Assembly: GCA_030686995.1 (NCBI GenBank)
Contig: CM060703.1
Location: forward strand, 115,143,361-115,207,360
Source of the DNA: Artemisia argyi
Lineage: Eukaryota; Streptophyta; Magnoliopsida; Asterales; Asteraceae
DNA length: 64,000 nt
Direction of reading: 5' to 3'
Every line of letters starts with the position of its first letter. Position 1 is the stretch's first letter. The notes under the pieces were generated by a model. That model saw only the letters and a list, made by a program, of their open reading frames with translations. It was not told the DNA's origin and made no database searches. This document shows positions 1-8,868 of this stretch, piece by piece. The translations under genes were made by a program, and so were the position numbers.

Positions 1-191
1 CTTGGATTTTTGGTACTTTGTCGTTTTCTTCACTTTATGCTCCAAAAACGTCCAAAATAGCCTCTTTTCCAGAATTCACTCTCCAAACACCTAAAATCAC
101 AAAAGGAACGATTTAGGGCAATATTTGATCAAATAAATTTGGATTCGGGCTTAAATGACCCCCTAAAAACGGATCATTTTTCGCCTCATCA
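1..191 (-). repeat. A1 3' LTR, partial
   Basis: Only the U3 end of the LTR is in the window. It ends in CCTCATCA and aligns without gaps to 5137-5327. About 1% divergence by eye suggests a recent insertion. Confidence 0.9.
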
Positions 192-231
192 TATACCCTT
201 ACACTTGAGATTTGCTTGTCCTCAAGCAAAT
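192..231 (-). promoter_or_regulatory. A1 3' PPT with adjacent stem-loop
   Basis: In the sense (minus) direction a purine-rich AAGTGTAAGGG tract lies immediately upstream of the 3' LTR, the expected place for plus-strand DNA priming. Just upstream of it (210-231) is a perfect 9-bp inverted repeat: arms ATTTGCTTG and CAAGCAAAT, loop TCCT on the plus strand (AGGA in sense). The stem-loop recurs beside other PPT-like motifs in this window. Confidence 0.7.
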
Positions 232-817
232 GAGCTTTTATTCTACTCAAAAGACAAGTTAGGGGTCATTTAACACTAATATAAAAGTAATTACAACAAA
301 TAATCGTTCCACTAAAGACCAATAGACAAGCGCGGAGGTCATACACAAGCACCTCACAAATAGTGTTTAGATACTCACATCTCTCGGGTGTAATAAAGTA
401 ATATAACATTATGGAAATGGAAGATATCTCTCACTACCTGTCATAACAAAATAGATTACCATAGGCTTGGGAAAGGATCAAACCTCCACCATATGGCGTA
501 AGCACCTAGGATAAACTATCGAAGAGGTCTTTTAAAGGGTTATATCGTTAGGTGTAGGGATATGAATTACACGGTTTTGTTGGATAAAGGGAATTTTACT
601 GGTGGCGAGTTAACAATCTTAGTAAATTACATGTACAAGATGGCGTTGCTAAGCCAAGACTAGACTCGACTTAAGCTAATAAATGAAAAATAACAAAAAC
701 ATAAAATGAACATAGAATGAAAACGGGATGGTAGTCCGTATGTTTTTTTCTTTTTTTTATTTTTTTTTATTTATTTTTTTTTTCTTTCTTTCTCTTGATT
801 TTTCTTTTTTTTTTTCG

Positions 818-863
<46 letters not shown>

Positions 864-2714
864 ATACACTCTTACCCTACCATCCAAAATAATACATCAT
901 AGAGGTTTGAGCACTCCCCTTACACTTGAATCTTTACATACTTTACATTAAACTATTCTGATGACTCGAATTAAGAAAATCAAAACACTTGGAGCACTTT
1001 TAAGATTAACGTACATATGAGGGTAATATATTATGTTCTTCCCCATTATTCTATAAAATAAGTACTTACCCATGAGTCCCAATCGTCCCAAAACAATATG
1101 TACAATGATATGACTCGACTTAGCAACCATGTAATCAATTAGAAAGTTAACTTAGGGTTTAACAAATAACAATAATGCACTAAAAATGAGCGCATACACG
1201 GAAGGCTAAGGCGATTTGGTTGTACATTTAAGTGGGGTGTAACAAATTCTTCCTTTAAGTAAAATGCTTAAAGTTAGAAACGAAAAGATAGGCTCGGAGG
1301 GGTGTACTAGGGGTATCGTGTACTAAAAATGAGTACAACGCAAAGGGTGTGGGAAAAATTAGTTGACTTAACTAGCCAAGTAATATGACTTAAATGGTCA
1401 AGTAATTATAATACGGGTTTAACACAAGGGTGATCCTAATGCCTCTTATCATGTAGTAAATCCTACCACACGAATGTAGTCTCACTAGCGGTCTCGGGAT
1501 GCATCACTAACGCAAGTTCTAGAATCTAAATGCTACCGGTACACTCATAAGCACTAATAATGAATGCTTTTCCTATCAAATCTAAAGGCGAACCTCACAT
1601 TTTTGGGTGGAAAATTTTTCTGAATATACGGTTATGTGCTAGTCATACAACCTCCTATCCATGAGACGCTTGCTATGGCTAAAGTTTCACTCCTAAATGT
1701 TGTAAAAAAATTTAAATTTGGCGCTAAAATTACACTAACAAGTATTTCTCATAGTTTTATTACTCATCTACTATCAAACAAAACAAACTCAAGCGAAAGT
1801 GCATATGTAAGGTATCATCTTTTTACCCTCCCCTTACACTTAAGATGAACATTGTCCCCAATGTTCAAGTAAAGAATATAAAAGTTAAAAAGTAAAGAGA
1901 ATGAAATCAAATACTCCCCTGATTCGCTCGGTATGGATTTTAGGTTGGCCAGGTTAAATCTTCCTCCAAGAAAATGAACAATCAAAGCTTCCCTTCCAGA
2001 ATATAAATCATCTTCTTGTCACAAATAACCTGTAAATCCTGACAAAAGTAGACAAGGCAACCTCGCGTAAAATCGGCGGCATCCTATATAAGTTACTAAA
2101 TCCTAGAAAACAAAGTAAGATATAATGCTTGTGGAATGAAGTTTGCAGATTTCCTGGAGATTATAAAACTTAATAATTCACAAAAACCATAAGACTCCGT
2201 TAGAAAAACAAAACTGGTAAAATTTCTAGATTTTTACACGTGACGCCGTCAAGAGTAAACTCGTGACGCCGTCAGAAGTGACCTGCAGAAATTCTTATGT
2301 TAAGTTTCCGGAAAATTTTTGGAAAAACTTCGTCCTACTTCCTGGAAAATCCTGCAAAACATCATTACGACTCGATACAAGCATTTGACTCTAACAAGTA
2401 CTAATACACATGTCCATTTAATATTGTTGTGGTTCATGCTCAATTTCGTTCTTATAAACAAATTTGGATCTCCCTTACACTTATCTTTTGCAAAATACCT
2501 TTATATGCAATTAAGACGAAGTTAAAAACAAAATAAAGCATTTTCACAATTTAATTTGAAACATGAGCCACAAACAATAAAAATAAAACATGCATACGGA
2601 AATAAATAAAATCAAACAAACAAACAAACAAACAAACAAATAAAAACACACAAAACATGGGTTGCCTCCCAAGAAGCGCTTGTTTTTGTTCGAGTCACGA
2701 GCCTGACTCTACCC
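232..2714 (-). other. A1 long 3' non-coding region
   Basis: This is about 2.5 kb between the Gag-derived ORF and the PPT, with no convincing gene. It aligns over most of its length with 8869-11317 of element A2 in the opposite orientation. It contains a poly-T tract near 820-861, a CAAA microsatellite near 2608-2640, PPT-like CCCTTACACTT motifs near 917, 1831 and 2471, and two TGACGCCGTCA sites (2241-2251 and 2264-2274). The block shared with A2 next to the ORF end (GCGCTT, then GGGAGGCAACCC in sense) is at about 2656-2680. Confidence 0.7.
1827..1866 (-). promoter_or_regulatory. Internal PPT-like tract with stem-loop
   Basis: On the plus strand a CCCCTTACACTTA tract is followed at once by a perfect 8-bp inverted repeat, GAACATTG / CAATGTTC, with loop TCCC (1847-1866). 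In sense the hairpin precedes a purine tract, as at the true PPT. The same unit is in A2 at 9709-9749. Confidence 0.6.
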
Positions 2715-3866
2715 TTATTTAATGGAAATAGGGGAGGTTCTCCCTACACTTAGGATTAAGTGTGGGTGAAAGTAGCGATACACACCCTTAGGGTGTAAAT
2801 ATGCCTCGTGAGGAAAGAGTGGTGGATGAATTGTATGCTCAAAGGTGCGGGATCCTATCATCATAGCCTTACCTAATTCAATTGGGTTAGTGGGTGAATT
2901 AAGATTTTCTCTTAGAAAGGGATCATCTTCTATCAATTTCGAGAGACTCCTAGTTGGGAATCCATCTTGACCTAATAAACCCGGTTTAAACCCATAATGT
3001 TTCTTGTGATCAATCATAAATGGGTGATGTAAGCATGTAAGGCCATTTTCCACTCCTATATTGGCTTCCTCTCTACAAGGCTTAGAGTCCATTACCTTTA
3101 TCCTAAGACTACCCGGACTACATGGGTTGATGGGTGGGTCGGCTCCTCTTTTGTTTCCTAGATGCATATCTAGAGATGGAGAGTTGTGTGAAGATTGAGG
3201 TTCCGGTTCATCAACACTAGGTAATTCCCTAGAACTAAGAGTAAGGTTATCACTACAAGTATTCAAACCTATATCCTCTAGTGGTGTTTGGTACAAGGGT
3301 TCTACCTCTATTGGGGCTCCTATAGTCTCTTCTACTTCTTCCGGGTAAGTCACGGGTGGTGTGTATTCCTCAAGTGATGGTAGGACTTGTGGGGTACTTA
3401 TTGGGCTTGGGTTTTCTACTATCTTTTCCATTTGTATTATGGTGAAATCATACCACCCCGTATGCCCAGTTATCTCATCTATAGTTTTATCCCCAAACAG
3501 TCTTCTTGCTTGTTCCCTTAAACTTGCTATCAATTGATCCGTAACAACGTTTGTTGGGTTGTCCATTTTTTTGGCAAGTATGGCACAATTCTCTATGGTT
3601 TCCCATGCTTCATCAGCACTTAATCCCCAAAGGTCCCCATGTGCGGTATGGTTAATGTCCATTTTGGTATAGTGGTCGACACGATGGTAAAATATTTCAA
3701 TTTGGGACCACAGATCAAAATTATGATGAGGGACTTTTCGGAGTAAATATTTAAAACGAGCCCATGCATCATAGATAGGTTCATCCTCATGTTGTTTAAA
3801 CATCAAGATGTCATTTGGAGTGGGTGAATTTCGTGGTTTGTAGTATGGTGGATTCGCGTTCTCCAT
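2715..3866 (-). CDS. N-terminally deleted Gag-derived protein of element A1
   Basis: An uninterrupted reading frame of about 383 codons starting at MENANPP; the frame stays open to an earlier ATG at 3914. I chose 3866 because it lies at the same distance from the PBS as the A2 gag start. After about 20 residues it matches the A2 Gag from DILMF onward (E-W-A-R-F, L-L-K-P-H-H and F-Y motifs of the Retrotrans_gag fold), so the N-terminal half of that fold, roughly 120-130 residues, is missing. An acidic, Pro/Ser/Glu-rich linker follows, then a C-terminal stretch rich in His, Pro and Tyr that I do not recognise. No zinc knuckle, protease or polymerase motif is visible. The frame survived the internal deletion, so the product may have been translated as a short capsid-like protein; that is inference. 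Confidence 0.6.
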   Translation of the reverse strand: MENANPPYYKPRNSPTPNDILMFKQHEDEPIYDAWARFKYLLRKVPHHNFDLWSQIEIFYHRVDHYTKMDINHTAHGDLWGLSADEAWETIENCAILAKKMDNPTNVVTDQLIASLREQARRLFGDKTIDEITGHTGWYDFTIIQMEKIVENPSPISTPQVLPSLEEYTPPVTYPEEVEETIGAPIEVEPLYQTPLEDIGLNTCSDNLTLSSRELPSVDEPEPQSSHNSPSLDMHLGNKRGADPPINPCSPGSLRIKVMDSKPCREEANIGVENGLTCLHHPFMIDHKKHYGFKPGLLGQDGFPTRSLSKLIEDDPFLRENLNSPTNPIELGKAMMIGSRTFEHTIHPPLFPHEAYLHPKGVYRYFHPHLILSVGRTSPISIK

Positions 3867-4023
3867 AATGGCTAACGGAATAGTCAATGGAAAGGTTTTT
3901 ACTAACAAAGACACAAAGAAAAGATAGACTAAAGAGAACCTAAAAATAAAAATAAAATCTTACTAGAAAGGAATCTAGCAAGTAGACCTAATAAAAAGAA
4001 ATCCTAACCTAGACAATAACTAT

Positions 4024-4042
4024 TCCCCGGGCTGCGGCGCCA
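4024..4042 (-). other. Primer binding site of A1
   Basis: In sense this reads TGGCGCCGCAGCCCGGGGA, six bases inside the 5' LTR. The TGGCGCC core is typical of plant Tat/Athila elements, for which priming by tRNA-Asp has been described; I have not matched it to a specific tRNA. Confidence 0.75.
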
Positions 4043-4048
4043 AAAACT

Positions 4049-5327
4049 TGATGCGTGGGAATCGCACCTTGCTTTACCTCTCGAGGGATCTCGCGAGGCT
4101 TACAACCCCCACCAGGCAGTGTACCTGATCGTTGTAGTATAGTATAGTGACAAGTACCGGGGGATTGATCGTTCAGCTTAGGAATAGTGTCGCTAGGATT
4201 AGAAAACCTAATTAAAAGTTCTAGAGATGAAAGATGATTATTTTTGTATTTTTATAATTTTATGAAAGCAATTAAAATCTCGGGTTTTGAAAGAGTGGGC
4301 GGAATTAGTTGTTATTCAACTAACCCAAAAACTACTTTGTAACTAATTAAACTAATGAAAATAAAATTAACTAATATTAAACTAAGGTTGTGAGCAGTAA
4401 TTGGAGAAATTGTGTTTACTTAGACTTCATTACTCCCTAGATATCTTTTACATGTCAATTACTTGTTACACTTGTATGAATGACGGGTTGTATTCCTTAA
4501 TACCATTCGTGGAGTGGCATACATAACTCCCCAACTCTATGAGCTCTTATCTCCTCCTACACCATGACCCAGCACAACTATAGGGATTGTAAACAGTGGC
4601 TCATGCATTAAATACAACCAATAAAGACCTAGTACGCCTCGGTTCATGTTTCTTAAGACGTTCAAGCATGTTACCATTTGGAGATCTGCCAGTTTTCTTA
4701 AGCCTAACATATAAAATCATTCATTCAAAACAAGAATAGACAAGTAATCAACACATAATCAACATCTAGGTTTTATTAGATCTAAGCAAACACAAGAGAG
4801 ATCTAGCCTGTAAAAGAGGCACCAAAATCGTCTTTAGGGTTTCACCAAAACTTCTCCTTTTTATGAAAAAACTAGAAAACTATATATAGGAAAATCGTCC
4901 TGACGGCGTCAAGAGTTAAATCTGACGCCGTCAACTCGCCGCCATACACTTCCTCGGACACCCTAGATCCAATCGTGACGGCCTATGTGACGCCGTCACC
5001 ACCCACGGTAAATTAATCTTGGTCACTTTGACTCCGTCATAACTCCATCTGACGCCGTCACCAGCTACGGTAAATTAATCTTCATGTCTGACGCCGTCAA
5101 GAGCAAACCCTTGACGCCGTCACCTTGTATTTCCAGCTTGGATTTTTGGTACTTTGTCGTTTTCTTCACTTTATGCTCCAAAAACGTCCAAAATAGCCTC
5201 TTTTCCAGAATTCACTCTCCAAACACCTAAAATCACAAAAGGAACGATTTAGGGCAATATTTGATCAAATAAATTCGGATTCGGGCTTAAATGACCCCAT
5301 AAAAACGGATCATTTTTCGCCTCATCA
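4049..5327 (-). repeat. A1 5' LTR
   Basis: A 1279-bp LTR with 5-bp terminal inverted repeats (TGATG...CATCA). Its right 191 bp duplicate positions 1-191. The left edge is fixed by the PBS and by similarity to the end of the A2 LTRs. A TATA box and an array of palindromic sites lie in U3. Confidence 0.9.
4880..5122 (-). promoter_or_regulatory. A1 LTR promoter: TATA box and palindromic TGACG array
   Basis: In sense, the TATA-like CTATATATAG at about 4880-4889 is preceded within 240 bp by six exact TGACG(G/C)CGTCA sites starting at 4901, 4923, 4988, 5050, 5089 and 5112, plus one degenerate copy at 5029. Each is two inverted TGACG half-sites around one base. TGACG is the as-1 core bound by TGA-class bZIP factors, so a role as enhancer is plausible but not shown. 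Confidence 0.65.
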
Positions 5328-6416
5328 GGCGTCAAGAGTAAAAGAGTCATGACGGCCTGGAAGTGTATAAGTCTTGACGGCGTCAGAAGTAGATCTAGGC
5401 AGTCCAAGAAGATTTTTGGCGGCGAGGTGACGGCGTCACAGTGTTTGTCTTGACGCCGTCAAACCTATTTTTCTATATATAGTTTTCTAATTTTCACACA
5501 TTAAGGAGAGAAGTTTTTGGGAGAAACCCTAAGTACGATTTTGGTGTAACTTTACAGGTTTTTCAAGGGTTCCAACCCCTTGATACCTTGCATGATTAAT
5601 CAAGATAAGTGTTCTTCTAATTCAATCAATATGTCTATGTGTTGGTTGTCTATATCATGTTCTTGTCTTAATTCTATCATGCTAGGCTAGATCTATTTTG
5701 TGTTTGCTTAGATCTAATGAAACCTAGATATTGATTATGTGTTGATTACTTGTTTATTCTTGTCTTGGATGAATGATTTATATGTTAGGCTTAAGAAAAC
5801 TGGCAGATCTCCAAATGGTAACATGCTTGAACGTCTTAAGAAACATGAACCGAGGCGCACTAGGTCTTTATTGGTTGTATTTAATGCATGAGCCACTGTT
5901 TACAATCCCTATAGTTGTGCTGGGCATGGTGTAGGAGGAGATATGCCACCCCATGAATGGTATTAAGGAATACGATCCGTCATCCATGCAATTATAACAA
6001 GTAATTAATGTGTAAAAGATATCTAGGGAGTAGTGAAATCTAAGTAAACACATTTTCTCCAATTACTGCTTACAACTTTAGTATAAAGTAGCTTATTTTC
6101 ATTTTTAGTATTTTATTTTGATTGCATTGTAGTATAGGGTTAGTTGACTAGCAGCTAATTCCGCCCACTTTTCCAAAACCCGAGATTTTTACTTGCTTTC
6201 CATAAAATATAAAAACATAAAAAATAATCATCCCTCACCTTTAGAACTAGTATTTAGGCTTTCTAATCCTAGCGACACTATTCCTAAGCTGAACGATCAA
6301 TCCCCCGGTACTTGTCACTATACTATACTACAACGATCAGGTACACTGCCTGGTGGGGGTTGTAAGCTTCTCGAGATCCCTCGAGAGGTAAAGCCTGTTG
6401 CGATTCCCACGCATCA
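5328..6416 (+). repeat. A2 5' LTR, 3' portion
   Basis: Aligns to 11660-12776. It lacks the first roughly 300 bp, displaced beyond A1 to the left of the window, and 28 bp present at about 12284-12312. It keeps the TATA box (about 5472-5482), four TGACG-type sites and the CATCA terminus. Confidence 0.88.
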
Positions 6417-6422
6417 AGTTTT

Positions 6423-6441
6423 TGGCGCCGCAGCCCGGGGA
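6423..6441 (+). other. Primer binding site of A2
   Basis: TGGCGCCGCAGCCCGGGGA, six bases after the 5' LTR end; identical to the A1 site in sense orientation. tRNA-Asp-type primer is presumed. Confidence 0.75.
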
Positions 6442-6587
6442 ATAGTTATTGTCTAGGTTAGGATTTCTTTTTATTAGGTCTACTTGCTAGATTCCTTTCT
6501 AGTAAGATTTTATTTTTATTTTTAGGTTTTCTTTAGTCTATCTTATTTCTTCGTGCCTTTGTTCGTAACTCTTTACCATCCGACATC

Positions 6588-7571
6588 ATGGAAGGTGGTA
6601 ACATCTTTGAACCCGTCATCCCACCACAACAAAACCCACCATTAGAACCCCTTAGGCCCCGAACCTTAGGAGAGTATTCCCGACCTAGCCATCAAGGCTA
6701 CCGAAACACCATTGAGCTCACCAGAGCCAATGTGACCCCCTTGCAATCCGACACCATTCGGTTGGTGCAAAGCGGATGTGCATTCCATGGACTTCGTTCC
6801 GAAGATCCAAACCAACATCTTAAGGACTTTCTCAAAATCGTAGATTCCATAGACCTGGATGTTGAAACTAGAGAGACTACCCATTTACGCCTATTCCAAT
6901 TCTCTCTACGGGATCAAGCTAGTCAATGGCTTGAGCGTTTACCCGCGGGATCAATCACTACATGGGACAATCTCGCCAATCACTTCCTTACCCAATTCTT
7001 TCCGCCGGAAAAGACTGCAATGCTTAGAAGGGACATTTTGATGTTTGAGCAATAGCGGGGTGAAACTTTCTACGAGGCTTGGGCCCGTTTTAAGGATCTC
7101 CTCCACAAGATCCCTCATCATGGCATAAACCTTTGGTTATTAGTCCAGAGTTTTTACGACCATGTTGACTATCACACTAAGTGCACCATCGACAGGGCCG
7201 CGGGAGGTAAATTGCGTGATAAGAACGCCGAGGAGTCTTGGGCAATTATCGAAGAGCTCGCTGTTGATAATCATGAGATGTGGGAATTTAAACAAACGAT
7301 AGAAGCGGCCATCAATGCAGTCTCGACATCTGGAGGAACCACCAAAATCCCCGATGAACTCCTATGCAAACTTGAGGCAAAAGTTGACTATTTTGAGGAA
7401 AGGCAAAGGAGACCTTTGAGTCCTAGATGGGCTACTGTCAATTCTGTCTCAAAAACAACTTCGACACCATTATCTGAGTCACCCTCTAGAGAAAACGCCG
7501 AGACTTTTCAGAACTATGCCCCACCTTGTTCCCCCCCCCCCCCCCCCCAAAGAGCTTGGTTTGGAGTTTGA
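6588..7571 (+). pseudogene. A2 gag, interrupted by one stop
   Basis: Gag (capsid) polyprotein of a Tat/Athila-type element. Residues about 60-155 carry the Retrotrans_gag fold, with the sequence A-S-Q-W-L-E-R-L-P then F-L-T-Q-F-F-P. An in-frame TAG at 7053-7055 follows FEQ, where related copies continue into the E-A-W-A-R-F-K motif; translation stays open in the same frame from 7056 to 7571. A glutamine codon changed by one C-to-T transition is the simplest cause. The frame then runs through an 18-base C tract (7531-7548) and stops 20 bases later, while the downstream protease frame is offset by one. The start ATG at 6588 (MEGGN) is the first after the PBS. Confidence 0.75.
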
Positions 7572-8868
7572 AGCTAGGATGAGAGAATATATGGCAACTC
7601 ACTCAGATCGGCTTGCTAGATTCAAGGAAGCAGTTTATAAGCAGGAAGAGGAAATGCAGGAGAAAATGAATGAGATGATGAGTCTATTAGAGGAGTATGC
7701 CAACCAGAGAACCCCCGAAAGAATACTACTAAGGAAAGAAAGCGCCACTCCCACCACCCAATTTGTTAACTCCATCACCATCGTCCAAAATGATAATGAG
7801 AAGGTAGGAACTCCTGCTAAACAGACCTTAGAAAAACCACCAGAATCCCAACCTTTGAGCTACTACCTGAAACATGATATAAACAAAAACACCATAACAA
7901 ATTGGATTAAGGGTGATGGGCGTAACCAACCTCCCAATCAGGGTTCTGAAAATGAGGAAGAAGTGAAAGATGAGTATGATACGCTACCTGGAGGATCAGT
8001 ATTCGAAAGACTAGTGGTACAAAAGGTAGCTACTAAGCAGGTGGCATGTGGGAACTTTGAGATACCAACAAGCATCGGGGACTTGAAATATCTTAGTGCT
8101 TTCGCCGACCAAGGATCGAAAGTAAACCTTATGCCCCTAACTATTTACATCCAACTAACGTCAAAAATGCCAGCCCCTACTCGTGTTAGGCTATCTCTCG
8201 TTGGGCACTCGTACATATATCCCCTAGGGATCGCAGAAGATGTATTAGCTAATGTCGCAGGATTCATGTACCCCGTTGATTTTATGATCATCGATGATAA
8301 AGGGGATGGATGCATGCCAATAATCCTTGGGTCACCATTCCTCACTACCGCTAGGGCTGTCATTAAATATGAAGGTAGGAAGATCGAGCTTAAATCTGGA
8401 AAAAGAAAGATTAGCTTCCCCATGACCCCAAGAAGTAAGCATGAAAATTTGAGTTGGAGAAAGATCAAAAACAACACTGACACGACACCCATTCGTGTTC
8501 AGAATAAAATTCTTGCATGGGAGGCAAGAATCAAAAGCTATAAGGAAGCCAAAAATGAGAGAAGCAAAAACAATAAGGTTCAGGTCGAATTCGAACATAC
8601 TCAACCCATAGATAATCATGTACCGTTTGAGGAAGGGAACTTGGTACTCTTGAGACACTTAGAAACAACAATACCACCCGACAAACCAAGTCCTTGGTGG
8701 TATGGGCCATTCACAATCGAAGGTGTGAGCCAAGATGGGGTAGCTAATTTGAGAAGCAGATTAGGTGGGGTGGTGATTGCGAGTATCGACAGATTGAGTC
8801 ACTACCACCATAACAGTAATGATCGCAACTATATGGGGTATATCATTTCCAATGATGAGATCACGTAG
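7516..8868 (+). CDS. A2 protease-like domain fused to integrase C-terminal (GPY/F) domain
   Basis: A 450-codon frame. The useful part starts after the C tract at about 7549; the ATG at 7516 lies in the gag overlap and is probably not the native start. Residues 20-80 look like a coiled coil rich in Glu, Lys and Met. Residues about 160-300 form a retropepsin-like domain with F-A-D-Q-G-S in the place of the usual D-T/S-G-A and a later I-I-L-G-S-P-F flap-side motif. Directly after it come R-I-K-S-Y, F-E-E-G-N-L-V-L-L and W-W-Y-G-P-F, typical of the C-terminal GPY/F domain of gypsy integrases. RT, RNase H and the integrase DDE core are absent between the two parts with the frame kept, so pol was lost by an internal deletion. 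Whether the protease is active is uncertain. Confidence 0.65.
   Translation: MPHLVPPPPPPKELGLEFEARMREYMATHSDRLARFKEAVYKQEEEMQEKMNEMMSLLEEYANQRTPERILLRKESATPTTQFVNSITIVQNDNEKVGTPAKQTLEKPPESQPLSYYLKHDINKNTITNWIKGDGRNQPPNQGSENEEEVKDEYDTLPGGSVFERLVVQKVATKQVACGNFEIPTSIGDLKYLSAFADQGSKVNLMPLTIYIQLTSKMPAPTRVRLSLVGHSYIYPLGIAEDVLANVAGFMYPVDFMIIDDKGDGCMPIILGSPFLTTARAVIKYEGRKIELKSGKRKISFPMTPRSKHENLSWRKIKNNTDTTPIRVQNKILAWEARIKSYKEAKNERSKNNKVQVEFEHTQPIDNHVPFEEGNLVLLRHLETTIPPDKPSPWWYGPFTIEGVSQDGVANLRSRLGGVVIASIDRLSHYHHNSNDRNYMGYIISNDEIT

Larger units (their letters stand above)
1..5327 (-). mobile_element. Non-autonomous Tat-like Ty3/gypsy element A1
   Basis: The first 191 bases match 5137-5327 with two differences by eye, so they are the two ends of the same LTR. 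On the minus strand the order is 5' LTR (4049-5327), tRNA-type PBS, one Gag-derived ORF, a long non-coding region, PPT and 3' LTR, which runs off the left edge of the window. No RT, RNase H or integrase is present. The right LTR end abuts the middle of another LTR (5328 onward), so A1 inserted into element A2. The expected 5-bp TSD copy on the right is GGCGT (5328-5332); the left copy is outside the window. Confidence 0.85.
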
